Origin: JAZDIU01 sp043804635
Lineage (GTDB): Bacteria > Chloroflexota > Dehalococcoidia > Dehalococcoidales > UBA2162
NCBI GenBank assembly: GCA_043804635.1
Contig: JAZDIU010000056.1
Location: 7,737 to 71,736 of the forward strand
Reading direction: 5' to 3'
DNA: 64,000 nt
The position numbers were made by a program, and so were the translations under genes. Shown piece after piece: positions 18,818-28,260 of the stretch (positions are counted from its first letter, which is position 1; the number at the start of each line of letters is the position of its first letter). The notes under the pieces are model-generated. The model had not been told where the DNA came from. It searched no databases and was given only the letters and a program-made list of their open reading frames with translations.

Positions 18818-18933
18818 ATGAGTCTGAGAAGGGTGCAGAATATTTTTTTCAGAAATAACTAGAGGCTACTAAAAATGTATTAGCTTGATGTTGTTTTGTA
18901 TATTATGTAAAGTTAATCTATTGTCCACGTCCG

Positions 18934-18963
18934 TTGAGGTTCTAGCTGAATCCGTGATACTAT
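18934..18963 (+). promoter_or_regulatory. Possible promoter of ybeY-rnc
   Basis: TTGAGG and TACTAT spaced 18 bases apart, 16 bases before the ybeY ATG. Moderate match; the leader would be about 10 bases long. Confidence 0.4.
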
Positions 18964-18979
18964 TGGAGAGACTTAAGGT

Positions 18980-19444
18980 ATGGAAATCAACGTTTTGATT
19001 GAGGGTTTGAAGGGAAAGCTCACTAAGCGCTGGTTGAAAAGCTTAGCGGAAAGTGTGCTTGTTGCTCAAGGCGTTAGCCCGGATACCGAACTTAGCCTCG
19101 TGATAGTTAATCAGGAAAAAATACAAGAACTTAATCGGGCTTACCTGGGAAGAAACCGGCCCACCGACGTACTAGCGTTCTCTATGCTTCCCAGAGAAGA
19201 CCGGATTCATTTATTCCCGTCTCCAGATGGTATACTGCATTTGGGTGAGATTATAATCTCATATCCTCAGGCAGTAATTCAGGCTAAAGAGCATCATCAT
19301 TCTGTTAAAAAAGAGATAGCTATTCTGACTATTCACGGACTGCTTCATCTTCTTGGGTACGACCATGATAAGCCGGAATTGGACAAACAGATGAAAGCTA
19401 AAGAAAAGGAAACTCTTGGTTACATTAAAGGAGAAATAGCATAA
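18980..19444 (+). CDS. ybeY: Endoribonuclease YbeY (16S rRNA maturation)
   Basis: A 154-residue UPF0054 protein. The zinc-binding active site is HGLLHLLGYDHDKPE (three His in HxxxHxxGxDH), and the conserved RPTDVLAFSM segment precedes it. It matures the 3' end of 16S rRNA and takes part in ribosome quality control. It precedes rnc by two bases, so two rRNA-processing nucleases are produced together. Confidence 0.95.
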   Translation: MEINVLIEGLKGKLTKRWLKSLAESVLVAQGVSPDTELSLVIVNQEKIQELNRAYLGRNRPTDVLAFSMLPREDRIHLFPSPDGILHLGEIIISYPQAVIQAKEHHHSVKKEIAILTIHGLLHLLGYDHDKPELDKQMKAKEKETLGYIKGEIA

Positions 19445-19446
19445 CC

Positions 19447-20163
19447 GTGCCCGACCTTACTGGTCTGCAAAGAAAATTAGAAATCACCTTCGCTAACCAG
19501 ATGCTCTTGGAGCAAGCTTTAACTCATAGTTCCTATCTTAATGAGAATACAGACCTTGCGCTGGTTTCAAACGAAAGGCTGGAATTTCTGGGCGATGCCG
19601 TTCTTGGCCTAGTTGTGGCTGAAAAGCTGCTTCAGGAATTTCCACAATTTACCGAGGGGCAAATGACCAAGCTACGAGCTGCTGTAGTAAGGCGTGATAC
19701 TTTGGTCAGTATGGCAAAGACTATCGAACTCGGTAATTATCTTATTCTGGGAAAAGGTGAAGAAGCCAGCGGCGGTCGGCATAAACCACTTAATCTGGCT
19801 GGTGCTATGGAAGCGGTGATTGCCGCTATTTTCCTCGACCAAGGATTAGCTAGTGCCAGGGACTTTATTATGAAGTTCCTCGATTCTGAACTAAAAATAG
19901 TTATTTCTAAAGGCACAACCATTGACTACAAATCGGAACTGCAGGAACTTATCCAAGCCAGAGAACATAAGTCGCCTACTTATCATTTAATTGAGGCTAT
20001 GGGACCGGACCATAACCGTAGTTTCATTGTAGAAGTAAGGTTAACCGGAAATGTCCTAGGCAAGGGCACTGGCAGAAGCAAGAAAGAAGCTGAGTCCGAA
20101 GCAGCCCGGTCGGCGTTAGAAAAACTTAGAGCTAACAGAGCAAGCAGAATAAAGTCGACCTAA
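19447..20163 (+). CDS. rnc: Ribonuclease III
   Basis: A 238-residue double-strand-specific RNase. The RIIID signature NERLEFLGDAVLGLVVAEKL holds the catalytic Glu and Asp, with the second acidic pair in LAGAMEAVIAAIFLD. A C-terminal dsRNA-binding domain (about 160-228) ends with KGTGRSKKEAESEAARSALEKL. The start is GTG at 19447, two bases after the ybeY stop. It processes rRNA precursors. Confidence 0.95.
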   Translation: MPDLTGLQRKLEITFANQMLLEQALTHSSYLNENTDLALVSNERLEFLGDAVLGLVVAEKLLQEFPQFTEGQMTKLRAAVVRRDTLVSMAKTIELGNYLILGKGEEASGGRHKPLNLAGAMEAVIAAIFLDQGLASARDFIMKFLDSELKIVISKGTTIDYKSELQELIQAREHKSPTYHLIEAMGPDHNRSFIVEVRLTGNVLGKGTGRSKKEAESEAARSALEKLRANRASRIKST

Positions 20164-20231
20164 AGCTGAAAGTACATATGGTACTTGGATAGTGAGGCTT
20201 TTTACAGGTAAATGGTCGGATAAGCCAAGAT

Positions 20232-20260
20232 TTGACACCCAAACGCAGTTAGTTTATACT
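20232..20260 (+). promoter_or_regulatory. Promoter of the formate dehydrogenase operon
   Basis: TTGACA and TATACT are separated by exactly 17 bases. The predicted start at about 20267 leaves an untranslated leader of roughly 95 bases before fdhA. No clear operator palindrome is seen between them. Confidence 0.75.
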
Positions 20261-20362
20261 TTCTAGCTTAGTATATTTTCGGAGCTAAAAACAGTATTAT
20301 TTGCGGAGTTAATTCAGGACAATTTATAATTAATAAATAGAAACCAATTAAATAGGAGGTTT

Positions 20363-23300
20363 ATGGAGCTAAGCCGAAGAGATTTCCTCAAGTTAGGCGG
20401 GGCAGGAACCACCGCCCTCGTTGTATTCAAGGGGCTTGACTCAGTAAGTAAGGAGAACCCATCTCCTAAAGTCATTCCTCTAAAAAAGAAAATAGGTGAG
20501 AAACCTACTATCTGTCCATTCGATGGTTCCGGCTGCGGTTTCCTCGTAACTGCAGAGAATGGTAAGGTAGTAAATATCGAGGGCGATCCCGATCATCCCA
20601 TCAACCGTGGTGCTGGTTGCAGCAAAGGAGCAACGCTGCGGCAGCTTTCTGCCGACAATCCCTGGAGATTAAGCAAAGTCCTGTATCGCGCGCCCGGCGG
20701 CTCTCAATTCGAGGAGAAGTCCTGGGACTGGGCAATCACTGAGATTGCTAACCGTATCAAGAAGACCAGGGATGCTGATTTCATTGCGAAAGACGGCAAA
20801 GGCAATACGGTAAACCGCTGTGAATCTATTGCTAACATCGGTGGTGCCGCACTTGACAACGAAGAGTGCTATCTTCTGAGCAAGTTAGCGAGGTCGTTGG
20901 GAATAGTCTATCTCGAACACCAGGCCCGTCTCTGACATTCACCCACTGTCCTAGGTCTAGGACAGAGCTTCGGCCGTGGTGCTATGACTAATCACTGGGG
21001 TGACATCGGTAATGCCGATGTTGTTATGGCACTTGGCGGCAACCCTGCTGAGAACCATCCCGCCGCTTTTCACTGGATTACCGTAGCTAAAGAACGAGGA
21101 GCCAAACTCATCAGTGTTGACCCCCGATTCACCAGAACCTCGTCCAAAGCTGATATCTATGCTCCCATCAGGTCCGGCACGGACGTCGCTTTTGTCGGTG
21201 GTATGATTAAGTACGTGCTGGATGATATAGAGGCTAATCCTACCAACTACAACATGGTTTATATTACCGAATACACTAACGCCTCTTTCCTAATTAATTC
21301 CGGATTTAAAGGACCGGCTGAACTAGAAGGGGTTTTCTCAGGTTATGCTGGCGCTTTAAATGAAACAGACCAAACAAAGAGAACATACAACAAAGCCACT
21401 TGGGCATATCAGGTCGACGATAAAAAAGTACCTCTGAAAGATAAGACTCTCAAAGACCCGAATTGTGTTTTCCAGCTTTTGAAAAAGCAGTATGTCCGTT
21501 ATACACCGGAGAAGGTAAACGCTATCTGCGGCACACCGAAGGAAGCCTTCCTAGAAGTGTGCCGAACTTTCGCCTCCACAGGAAAAACCGGTAAAGCCGG
21601 GACCATACTTTATGCGATGGGTACTACTCAACATACGAACGGTGCCCAGAATATTCGCTCCTATTCTATACTCCAGCTTCTTCTGGCTAATATGGGCGTT
21701 GCCGGAGGTGGTATCAATGCCATGAGGGGCGAATCAAATGTCCAGGGTTCTACCGATTATGCCCTCCTCTTTGATACTATCCCCGGTTACCTCGGAATGT
21801 TTAACGATGCCGATACAGACTTGCAGAAATACCTTGACAGGATAACGCCGAAAAATACCGACCCGACCAGTCTGAATTGGCCCCAAAATTTCCCGAAGTA
21901 CGTTGTCAGCTTGCTCAAAGCCTGGTATGGTGATGCCGCTACCAAAGATAATGATTTTGGGTTCAATAATCTGCCCAAAATGGAGAGCGGTAAGAACTAC
22001 TCCTGGATTTCGATGTTTGAAGCTATGGCAGCAGGTAAAATCAAAGGGTTAATGGCATGGGGACAAAACCCGGCAGTTGGTGGACCCAATTCCAATATGG
22101 AGCGGCAGGCTTTAGCTAAACTAGAATGGTTGGTTGCCAGCGACCTTTGGATGACCGAGACGATGGAGTTCTGGAAACGTCCCGGAGTTAATCCTGCCGA
22201 TATCAAGACCGAGGTTTTTGTCCTCCCGGCACGAGCCTCTTTTGAGAAGGAAGGCAGCGTATCAAATAGTAGTCGCTGGATGCAGTGGCGCTATAAAGCC
22301 GCCGACGGACCCGGCGAGTCTGAGGACGACCTCTGGATGATTGACAAAATTATGCTAAAGCTCAAAGAGCTTTATGCCAAAGGCGGAGCCAATGCCGAAG
22401 CCATCACGAAGGTGACATGGAACTATGGCAACCCACCCGACCCGCACAAAGTAGCAAAAGAAATCAACGGCTATGACCTCGCCACCGGTAAGCTTGTGGC
22501 AAGTTTCGCCGCACTCAAAAACGATGGCACCACTACCTGCGGCAACTGGATTTACTCCGGAAGCTATACCGAGGCTGGAAACATGGCTGCCCGCCGCGAC
22601 CTTACTCCCGACAAGTTTAATATCGGTCTTTTCCCAAAGTGGGCCTGGAGCTGGCCAGTGAACCGCCGTATTATCTATAACCGGGCTTCGGTAGACCTTA
22701 ACGGCGAGCCGTTCGATAAAGAGCACCCGGTTGTCAAGTGGAATCCAGCTCTGGCAGATGGCGCCGGAGGCTGGGATGGTGATGTGCCGGATGGGGGTAT
22801 GAAACCGGTAGCTCAGGGCGGTCAGAACCCCTTCATCATGACTAACGAGGGTGTAGCCCGAATCTTTGCTGCTGGACCGGCGGATGGTCCGATGGCAGAG
22901 TTCTATGAGCCGTGGGAAAGTCCCGTCAATAATCAGATGTCAAAACAGCAGAGTAACCCGGTGTTCAAGGTCTTTCGACCGGCGGAACAGGGTAAGGTCG
23001 ACAAATTCCCGATTGTGGCAACTACTTATAGAGTCTGCGAACACTGGCAGGCAGGACAGATGACGCGAAACCTGCCCTGGCTGGTTGAGATGATGCCTGA
23101 GCCGTTCGTAGAGATAAGCGAAGAACTGGCTTCAGAAAAGGGTATAGCCGGCGGCGACAGAGTTATCGTAGAATCCGCGCGGGGACAGGTTACTATGAAA
23201 GCCGTGGTGACGAAACGCTTCAAGCCATTACAAATGAATGGGCGTCAGGTGCATGAAGTGGGTTTGCTATGGCACTGGGGTTACAGCGGGCTTTCTAAAG

Positions 23301-23395
23301 GCGATAGTGCCAACTTGCTCACACCTCACGTTGGTGATGCCAATACCATGATTCCCGAGTATAAAGCTTTCCTAGTAAATGTTCGTAAGGCTTAG
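20363..23395 (+). CDS. fdhA: Selenocysteine-containing formate dehydrogenase catalytic subunit
   Basis: One gene of 1010 residues read through an in-frame TGA (20933-20935, residue 191). Around it the frame reads HQARL-Sec-HSPTVLGLGQSFGRGAMTNHW, matching E. coli FdnG ARV-Sec-HGPTV...FGRGAMTNHW, so the TGA is Sec at the molybdenum/tungsten ligand position. Other features: a twin-arginine signal (LSRRDFLKLGG), a cysteine cluster for one [4Fe-4S] (CPFDGSGCGF...CSKG), bis-MGD binding domains, and a C-terminal molydopterin dinucleotide fold. It oxidises formate to CO2 outside the membrane, passing electrons to FdhB and FdhC. A SECIS-like hairpin follows the TGA. An AGGAGG lies just before the ATG. 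Confidence 0.96.
20946..20965 (+). promoter_or_regulatory. SECIS element of fdhA
   Basis: Ten bases after the TGA, CTGTCCTAG and CTAGGACAG form a perfect inverted repeat; the apical part is an AGGUCU loop closed by U-A and C-G pairs. The E. coli fdhF and fdnG SECIS apices carry the same AGGUCU/GGUCU loop recognised by SelB, at a similar distance from the UGA. The hairpin also encodes VLGLGQ, so it is under double constraint. Confidence 0.85.
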
Positions 23396-23406
23396 TGGAG
23401 GAAATG

Positions 23407-24246
23407 ATGGCAGAAAAAGCTATTTTATATGATGCAACAAGATGTACCGCTTGCCGTGGTTGCCAGGCCGCCTGCAAGCAGTGGAATGAATACGATGAAA
23501 AAATACCGACCGATGGATGGACAAGGACGAAGGTTACTGGTAGCTATGAAAACCCGCCCGACCTAGCGCCAACGACCTGGCTCAAGATGCAATTTAAAGA
23601 GGTCGACCTAGCAGGTAAGCTTGGCTGGTTCTTTACCCGGCGTTCCTGTATGCACTGCACCGATGCCGGTTGTGTCCGGGTTTGCCCTAACGGAACGCTA
23701 TACCATAACGAGTTCGGGACGGTTTCCTATAATAAGGATACCTGCACCGGCTGCGGTTATTGTATCGACGGCTGTCCGTTCAATGTACCACGCTTAAGCG
23801 GTAACCGCGGTATCAGTTTTTCCAAAATGGATAAATGCTCCTTCTGCACTACGCCGGGACTGAACCGGATTGTGGAAGGTTGGGAACCGGCATGTGTTAA
23901 GACTTGCCCGCCCGAGGCGTTGCAATATGGCGACAGAGATTTTCTTGTTACCGAAGCTAAAAAACGTGTAGAAAATCTTAAGGCAAAAGGGCATCCTAAA
24001 GCTTACCTTTACGGCGAGAAGGAGCTTAACGGCCTACACGTTTTATATGTACTTCAAGATAGCCCGGCATTATATGGGTTACCGGTAAGCCCTGAAATTC
24101 CACCGGCGACTATTGCCTGGCAGAATATAATACAGCCACTGGGGTGGGTAGTTGGAGGAGTGGTCTTAGTAGGGTTGGGTTTAAACTACCTTGTAGCCCG
24201 ACAAACCAAGCTGGCAAAAGAACTACCGAGCGGAAAGGAGAAATAA
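23407..24246 (+). CDS. fdhB: Formate dehydrogenase iron-sulfur subunit with membrane anchor
   Basis: A 279-residue FdnH-like electron-transfer subunit with four ferredoxin clusters: CTACRGCQAAC, CMHCTDAGCVRVC, CTGCGYCIDGC and CSFC...CVKTC. One C-terminal membrane helix (about 245-265) anchors it. It lacks its own signal and should be exported with FdhA as a Tat hitch-hiker. GGAGGA lies immediately upstream; of the two adjacent ATGs the second (23407) has the better spacing, while the longer frame starting with GTG at 23395 overlaps the fdhA stop. It passes electrons from FdhA to the cytochrome b subunit. Confidence 0.93.
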   Translation: MAEKAILYDATRCTACRGCQAACKQWNEYDEKIPTDGWTRTKVTGSYENPPDLAPTTWLKMQFKEVDLAGKLGWFFTRRSCMHCTDAGCVRVCPNGTLYHNEFGTVSYNKDTCTGCGYCIDGCPFNVPRLSGNRGISFSKMDKCSFCTTPGLNRIVEGWEPACVKTCPPEALQYGDRDFLVTEAKKRVENLKAKGHPKAYLYGEKELNGLHVLYVLQDSPALYGLPVSPEIPPATIAWQNIIQPLGWVVGGVVLVGLGLNYLVARQTKLAKELPSGKEK

Positions 24247-24247
24247 A

Positions 24248-24892
24248 GTGGGAGAAGTTCAGCGATATAGAACACCGACTAGAGTTTTACACTGGGTTCA
24301 CACCGTTGCTTTTTGCATTCTTTTCTTAACGGGTTTAGTCCTTTTTGTTCCGCCGATTGCATTTCTGGCACAGGATAGCTGGACCCGTATAATCCACCGC
24401 ATTGCCGCTCTCGTTTTTATTGTGGCGCCCCTTATCTATATCCCGATGAACTGGAAATCAGCTGTCCATGGTATAAAAGAGGCTTTTATGTGGGGAGCTG
24501 CTGACATCGGCTGGCTGAAAGCCGCCCCTCGCTATTACTTCTTATCCGACGAAGAAGCAATGCCGCCTCAACCGCATATGAATACCGGCCAGAAACTATG
24601 GTGGTTTATGGTGATTGTTTTTGGAGTGGTCTTCCTTATCACCGGATTTATGATGTGGGCGCTTAAACCGATGCTGCCGCCAGCGGCTTTCTTATGGGCT
24701 GTTTTCATCCATGATGTTGCTTTCATCACAACCGGCTCAATGTTGTTCGTTCATATCTATCTATCTGTATTCCACCCGCTTATGGGTCCTCGCAGCGAGG
24801 GCGCATGGAGCTCGATGGCACGGGGTAAAGTTTCGGTTGAGTATGCGAAAGCCCATCACGCCAAGTGGTATGAAGAGATTTCCAAAAAGTAG
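24248..24892 (+). CDS. fdhC: Formate dehydrogenase cytochrome b subunit
   Basis: A 214-residue FdnI-type di-heme cytochrome b with four membrane helices (about 18-38, 52-72, 112-135 and 150-172). Candidate heme ligands are the His residues in RVLHWVHT, RIIHRIA and FVHIYLSVFHPL. It should receive electrons from FdhB and hand them to quinone. The start is GTG at 24248, one base after the fdhB stop. Confidence 0.9.
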   Translation: MGEVQRYRTPTRVLHWVHTVAFCILFLTGLVLFVPPIAFLAQDSWTRIIHRIAALVFIVAPLIYIPMNWKSAVHGIKEAFMWGAADIGWLKAAPRYYFLSDEEAMPPQPHMNTGQKLWWFMVIVFGVVFLITGFMMWALKPMLPPAAFLWAVFIHDVAFITTGSMLFVHIYLSVFHPLMGPRSEGAWSSMARGKVSVEYAKAHHAKWYEEISKK

Positions 24893-24903
24893 GAAGCAGT
24901 TAA

Positions 24904-25749
24904 GTGACACAAGATTCGGATAACATATTAATCGGAAGGCTAAATGAGGAAGGAAGACGGAGGGGTCTTCCTTCCCGTTTTTTGGAATTTTATTCCAGAC
25001 TGCTTCGTATCCAATTAAGGACCGAACAGAGTATCAAACTGCCCAAGTCAGAATTAGGTAAAGAAGAGGCAAAAGAGAGAAATGAAGGCGGGCTGCCTTT
25101 ATTGAAATTCGACGAGCTGGCTCTTGATAAGGACTTGTTGCAGAGTACTTTTGCCGAGGTTACTGCCCTCTTTGCCGATTTTCCCGACCTTTTTGGTAAG
25201 ATTCCTGGAGACATAGGGGAGATTCCAATTGAAGCAATTAGAGACTGGTTTGAAGGAGCCAAGCTGCCAGCGACACAAACGACCGGCAAAGTTGACGAAG
25301 AAATTCTGGAAACTATCATTCATGCTGCTTTAAAGCCATTTCTGGTCAGTTACGCCCGGGTTCTGATTAAGCTGGTAAATCAGGAAAGCTGGAGGCGGCA
25401 GTACTGCCCGATATGCGGCGGCAAACCCGATTTCTCATTCCTTGATAAGGAGCGAGGCTCGCGCTGGCTGATCTGTTCACGGTGTGATAGCGAATGGCTA
25501 TTCCAGCGTCTGCAATGTCCTTATTGCGGTACTCAAGACCAGAATGTTCTGTCATTCTTTCCGGATGCGGAAGGACTTTATCGACTCTACGTATGCGATA
25601 AATGCCACACTTATATTAAAACTATAGATTCAAGGAAGACTGAGTCGACGTTGACGCCTTCGCTGGAACGAGTGCTCACTCTCGATTTGGACAGGCAAGG
25701 CCGGGAAAAAGGCTATAAACCCGGTTACTCTGAGAACGTTGAGTCGTAG
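24904..25749 (+). CDS. fdhE: Formate dehydrogenase accessory protein FdhE
   Basis: A 281-residue cytosolic maturation factor with a pair of rubredoxin-like sites: CPICGGKP, CSRCDSEW, CPYCGTQ and CDKCHTY. FdhE binds the Tat-dependent FdhA subunit and is needed for its activation. The start is GTG, 12 bases after the fdhC stop, so it belongs to the operon. FdhD, the sulfur transferase also needed for these enzymes, is not in the window. Confidence 0.92.
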   Translation: MTQDSDNILIGRLNEEGRRRGLPSRFLEFYSRLLRIQLRTEQSIKLPKSELGKEEAKERNEGGLPLLKFDELALDKDLLQSTFAEVTALFADFPDLFGKIPGDIGEIPIEAIRDWFEGAKLPATQTTGKVDEEILETIIHAALKPFLVSYARVLIKLVNQESWRRQYCPICGGKPDFSFLDKERGSRWLICSRCDSEWLFQRLQCPYCGTQDQNVLSFFPDAEGLYRLYVCDKCHTYIKTIDSRKTESTLTPSLERVLTLDLDRQGREKGYKPGYSENVES

Positions 25750-25758
25750 TTCCGAGCC

Positions 25759-25778
25759 AACCTGAATCCTCAGGTTTT
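25759..25778 (+). terminator. Weak terminator-like hairpin between fdhE and tatA
   Basis: AACCTGA and TCAGGTT pair around a four-base loop, followed by only a few T residues. It may reduce rather than stop read-through into tatA. Confidence 0.35.
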
Positions 25779-25839
25779 CCACTCTGCATTGAACATTCAG
25801 GCTTAAGTTCCTATAATGAAATAGTCAGGTGCAAAAGTA

Positions 25840-26079
25840 ATGGACTTTTTCGGTCTCGGTTTCCAAGAAATATTATTAATCCTGGTTATTATTCTGATAA
25901 TCTGGGGACCAGCAAAGCTTCCGGAGCTTGCCCGGACTCTGGGTAAGACAATGCGTACTTTAAGGAAAGCTACCACCGACCTTACTAATGAGGTAACTAA
26001 AGAAGTAAACTTAGTGGATAAAACTCCCACTAAAGAAAAAACCGAAAAAGATAAGGATAAACCGGATGGCTCAGGATGA
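25840..26079 (+). CDS. tatA: Twin-arginine translocase subunit TatA
   Basis: A 79-residue protein with one N-terminal membrane helix (about 8-22), a WGPAKLPELARTLGK hinge and amphipathic helix, and a charged tail rich in Lys and Asp. It forms the protein-conducting pore of the Tat system. It overlaps tatC by 14 bases. Placement behind fdhABCE fits export of the folded Sec enzyme. Confidence 0.92.
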   Translation: MDFFGLGFQEILLILVIILIIWGPAKLPELARTLGKTMRTLRKATTDLTNEVTKEVNLVDKTPTKEKTEKDKDKPDGSG

Positions 26080-26797
26080 CAAGAGGCTAACTCTGCTCGG
26101 GCATCTGGTTGAACTCCGCACACGTCTGACCAGAAGTGTCATTGCTATCGCTATAACCACCGCTATTTCATTTGTATTTTACCAGCGGATTTTCGATATT
26201 CTTCTCCAGCCAGCGCAGGGGTTCAATTTTATCTTCGTCGAGATGACAGAGATGATTGGGACGATTATGAGGGTATGTCTTGCCAGCGGTATCGTCCTTG
26301 CTGTTCCCTGGTGGACCTATGAGCTGATAATGTTTGTCTCACCGGCACTGACCAGACGGGAAAAAAAGTATGTTTTTATAATACTTCCCTGGATAGCACT
26401 TATGTTTGCCGGCGGAGTAGTTTTTGCCTATTTTGTTCTCATACCTCCGGCTCTCAAATTCCTGTTTTCGTTTGGCACTGAGATTGCGACGCCGCAGATT
26501 AAAATCGGGAATTATATTTCTTTAATTACCAGACTGCTGCTGGCGGTGGGGCTGGTTTTTGAACTACCGGTAATAACTACTTTCCTGGCGAGGCTGGGGG
26601 TTGTTTCACCTAAGTGGCTTGCCAGTAAGCGAAAGGTAGCGTTTATTTTGGCTTTTGTTTTGGCGGCTATAATTACGCCAACATTCGACCCGATAAACCA
26701 GAGCCTCGTTGCTCTTCCTTTGGTTGTTCTTTACGAACTGAGTATCTGGCTGGCTAGACTCGTTTACCGAAAAAGGTCTGAACCGGCCTTGTCTTAA
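26066..26797 (+). CDS. tatC: Twin-arginine translocase subunit TatC
   Basis: A 243-residue protein with six membrane helices and the TatC signature features: LLGHLVELRTRL at the cytoplasmic N-terminus (contains the conserved HLxELR), PALTRREKKY in the first cytoplasmic loop, and the F-E-LPV segment in helix 4. It recognises the twin-arginine signal of FdhA. The gene ends the fdh-tat operon. Confidence 0.95.
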   Translation: MAQDDKRLTLLGHLVELRTRLTRSVIAIAITTAISFVFYQRIFDILLQPAQGFNFIFVEMTEMIGTIMRVCLASGIVLAVPWWTYELIMFVSPALTRREKKYVFIILPWIALMFAGGVVFAYFVLIPPALKFLFSFGTEIATPQIKIGNYISLITRLLLAVGLVFELPVITTFLARLGVVSPKWLASKRKVAFILAFVLAAIITPTFDPINQSLVALPLVVLYELSIWLARLVYRKRSEPALS

Positions 26798-27312
26798 CAG
26801 ATTTCTCTCCTTTCTATTTAAGTATTCATCCAATATTCGTTTCGTTTTTATGAAAATTTCTTTTTTTCAGGAAACGATTCCAGTGCTAAGAAATTAGAAT
26901 CAGTCACGGATTCGCTTTTCGAGTTATGTAAACTTGAAACATTCCTATAAGCAATTTATGAACCCCCCTGCATTTTTGCACGGTCGGGATAATTATAGAA
27001 CATAAGTTCTACATTGTCAAGAAAGTTTTGTCGCTCCCGTGTCGGAGCACGGAATTCACCCTGAACGGTTCACCGTGAACGGGATAGGTTTTTAAAGATA
27101 GATGGCAACCTATCCTCTTTTTATCCCCTTCCCTTGCTAAGGGAAGGGGATAAAAAGAGAAAGGAGCTAAGCTCCCCTCTCTTAAACTCTTCCTGATAAG
27201 AGGAGGATTAAAGAAAGGAAGGAAGGAAGGTAAACGAAAACGTTTTGGGAGTATTCCTATTCTAAGTTGTGCTTATTTAGTCACTGATGTATACTTTCAT
27301 TTTGAAAAGGGA
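26798..27312. other. Non-coding gap before tRNA-Sec with several inverted repeats
   Basis: No gene is seen. From about 27075 the gap is a string of inverted repeats: GTTCAC-C-GTGAAC, a 9-bp stem GGATAGGTT/AACCTATCC (27082-27115), and the two-hairpin repeat element described next. The first 250 bases are AT-rich with no recognisable structure. Confidence 0.6.
27106..27193. repeat. Two-hairpin repeat element, copy 1
   Basis: The element begins CAACCT, contains a perfect 21-bp stem with a 3-base GCT loop (27115-27159), then a small GGAGC-TAA-GCTCC hairpin, then CTCTCTTAAACTCTTCC. A second copy with the same order and boundaries but different stem sequences lies at 37330-37414. The compensating changes in the stems show that the folded form is what is shared. 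Confidence 0.7.
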
Positions 27313-27407
27313 GGGAGCGGATAAGTCCCGGTGGGCTTCGCGGACTTCAAATCCGTCGGGGGGCTGATAAGGTCTTCGGTGGGTTCGACTCCCATGCGCT
27401 CCCGCCA
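27313..27407 (+). tRNA. selC: tRNA-Sec (anticodon UCA)
   Basis: A 95-base tRNA including encoded CCA. The anticodon loop CTTCAAA (27345-27351) carries TCA, read against UGA. The D stem is six base pairs (AAGTCC/GGGCTT) around CGGT, the T arm is GTGGG-TTCGACT-CCCAT, the acceptor is eight long (seven Watson-Crick pairs plus a G-G opposition at position 8), and there is a long variable arm. These are the hallmarks of bacterial tRNA-Sec, and the length equals that of E. coli selC. It lies between the formate dehydrogenase operon and selB. Confidence 0.95.
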
Positions 27408-27557
27408 CATAAAAAATACGAAAGAAGAAAACCCCATACCGCCAGATTCTTCCTCTTCACTACGTTCAGAGTCCAGAATGACAAATGGGTTACGCTTGAC
27501 AGCAAGACTGATTTAAGAGTAAATTTCTAGATAATATTTGAAAGGGGTTGAGGTATA

Positions 27558-27749
27558 ATGCCTAATGTTGTTTGCCCTAAGTGTCAGACCGAGAGCTTTT
27601 TCGGGCTGAGTGCGTATAAAGGACCTTTTCGGTGTATGAAGTGCAAAGAGACCTTCAATATTACCATCGAAAATGGCGAAGTGAAATCTTACGAGACTAT
27701 TACACAGCAGGAACTCGATAAGAAGAACATACGGCAACATTACGCATAG
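27558..27749 (+). CDS. Small zinc-ribbon protein
   Basis: A 63-residue protein with CPKC near the N-terminus and CMKC at about 25-28, giving a single zinc ribbon (CxxC-N-CxxC), followed by a short charged tail. Similar MJ0042-type ribbons are often stand-alone or fused to other domains. Its function is unknown. It converges with the metallopeptidase-like gene, with two bases between the stops. Confidence 0.65.
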   Translation: MPNVVCPKCQTESFFGLSAYKGPFRCMKCKETFNITIENGEVKSYETITQQELDKKNIRQHYA

Positions 27750-27751
27750 AG

Positions 27752-28120
27752 CTAGTCCCGTTCAATCTCCCTCAAACGGGCATCGCTGATGCCAAAATGG
27801 TGGGCTATTTCGTGTTTGAGGACACTGGTTATCTCGTTGTAGATTTCAGCATCATTCCGGCATTGGGCTTCAATGGTCTTTTGAAAGAGGCTTATTTTGT
27901 CGGGGAGGACCATCCCGTAGTGAGCACCACGGTCGGTTTGCGGGACTCCTTCATAGAGTCCAAGTATTGTTTCATTGTGTTTCAATCTTGATTTTCTGAG
28001 CTGATAACGGGTAGGATAATCTTCGACTACGACATCGACATTTTCAAGCTTGTTGAGGAATTCCTCGGGTAAGTTGTCGATGGCTCTGGCGACTAACTGG
28101 GAGAATTCTTCTTTATTCAT
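27752..28120 (-). CDS. Zincin-like metallopeptidase family protein (DUF1025 type)
   Basis: A 122-residue protein with the zinc protease signature HEIAHHFGISDARLREIE: HExxH plus a downstream Asp as probable third ligand. The size, the N-terminal FxxLVARAIDNLPEEFL and the DKISLFQKTI segment match the small zincin-like family found widely in Actinobacteria and Chloroflexota. Its physiological substrate is not known. The gene stands alone between repeats and the zinc-ribbon gene. Confidence 0.85.
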   Translation of the reverse strand: MNKEEFSQLVARAIDNLPEEFLNKLENVDVVVEDYPTRYQLRKSRLKHNETILGLYEGVPQTDRGAHYGMVLPDKISLFQKTIEAQCRNDAEIYNEITSVLKHEIAHHFGISDARLREIERD

Positions 28121-28150
28121 ATCAATAAGCTTTCAGCAACAATATTCCAA

Positions 28151-28257
28151 GGAGATTGCCACGTCGCTTCGCTCCTCGCAATGACAAGTGAAAAAATCCC
28201 TCTAAATCTCCCTTTGCAGAAGGAAGATGGTGTCCCTCTTTGAAAAAGGGGGATTTT
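28151..28257. repeat. Intergenic repeats of MITE/REP type
   Basis: Two different repeat-like pieces lie together. The first (28151-28186) contains GTCGCTTCGCTCCTCGCAAT, a motif I know as a dispersed repeat of many environmental genomes. The second (about 28192-28257) has terminal inverted ends AAAATCCC and GGGATTTT, with further pairing inside (CCCTCTTT/AAAGGG). A related short piece with TTCACTACGTTCAGAGTCC lies at 27446-27486. Copy number in this genome cannot be judged here. Confidence 0.5.
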
Positions 28258-28260
28258 AGC

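Noticed and set aside
20363..20935. A separate 190-residue protein ending at the TGA
   Set aside because: The downstream frame continues the same enzyme without a break and matches FdnG across the stop; with SelB, SelA and tRNA-Sec nearby it is Sec read-through.
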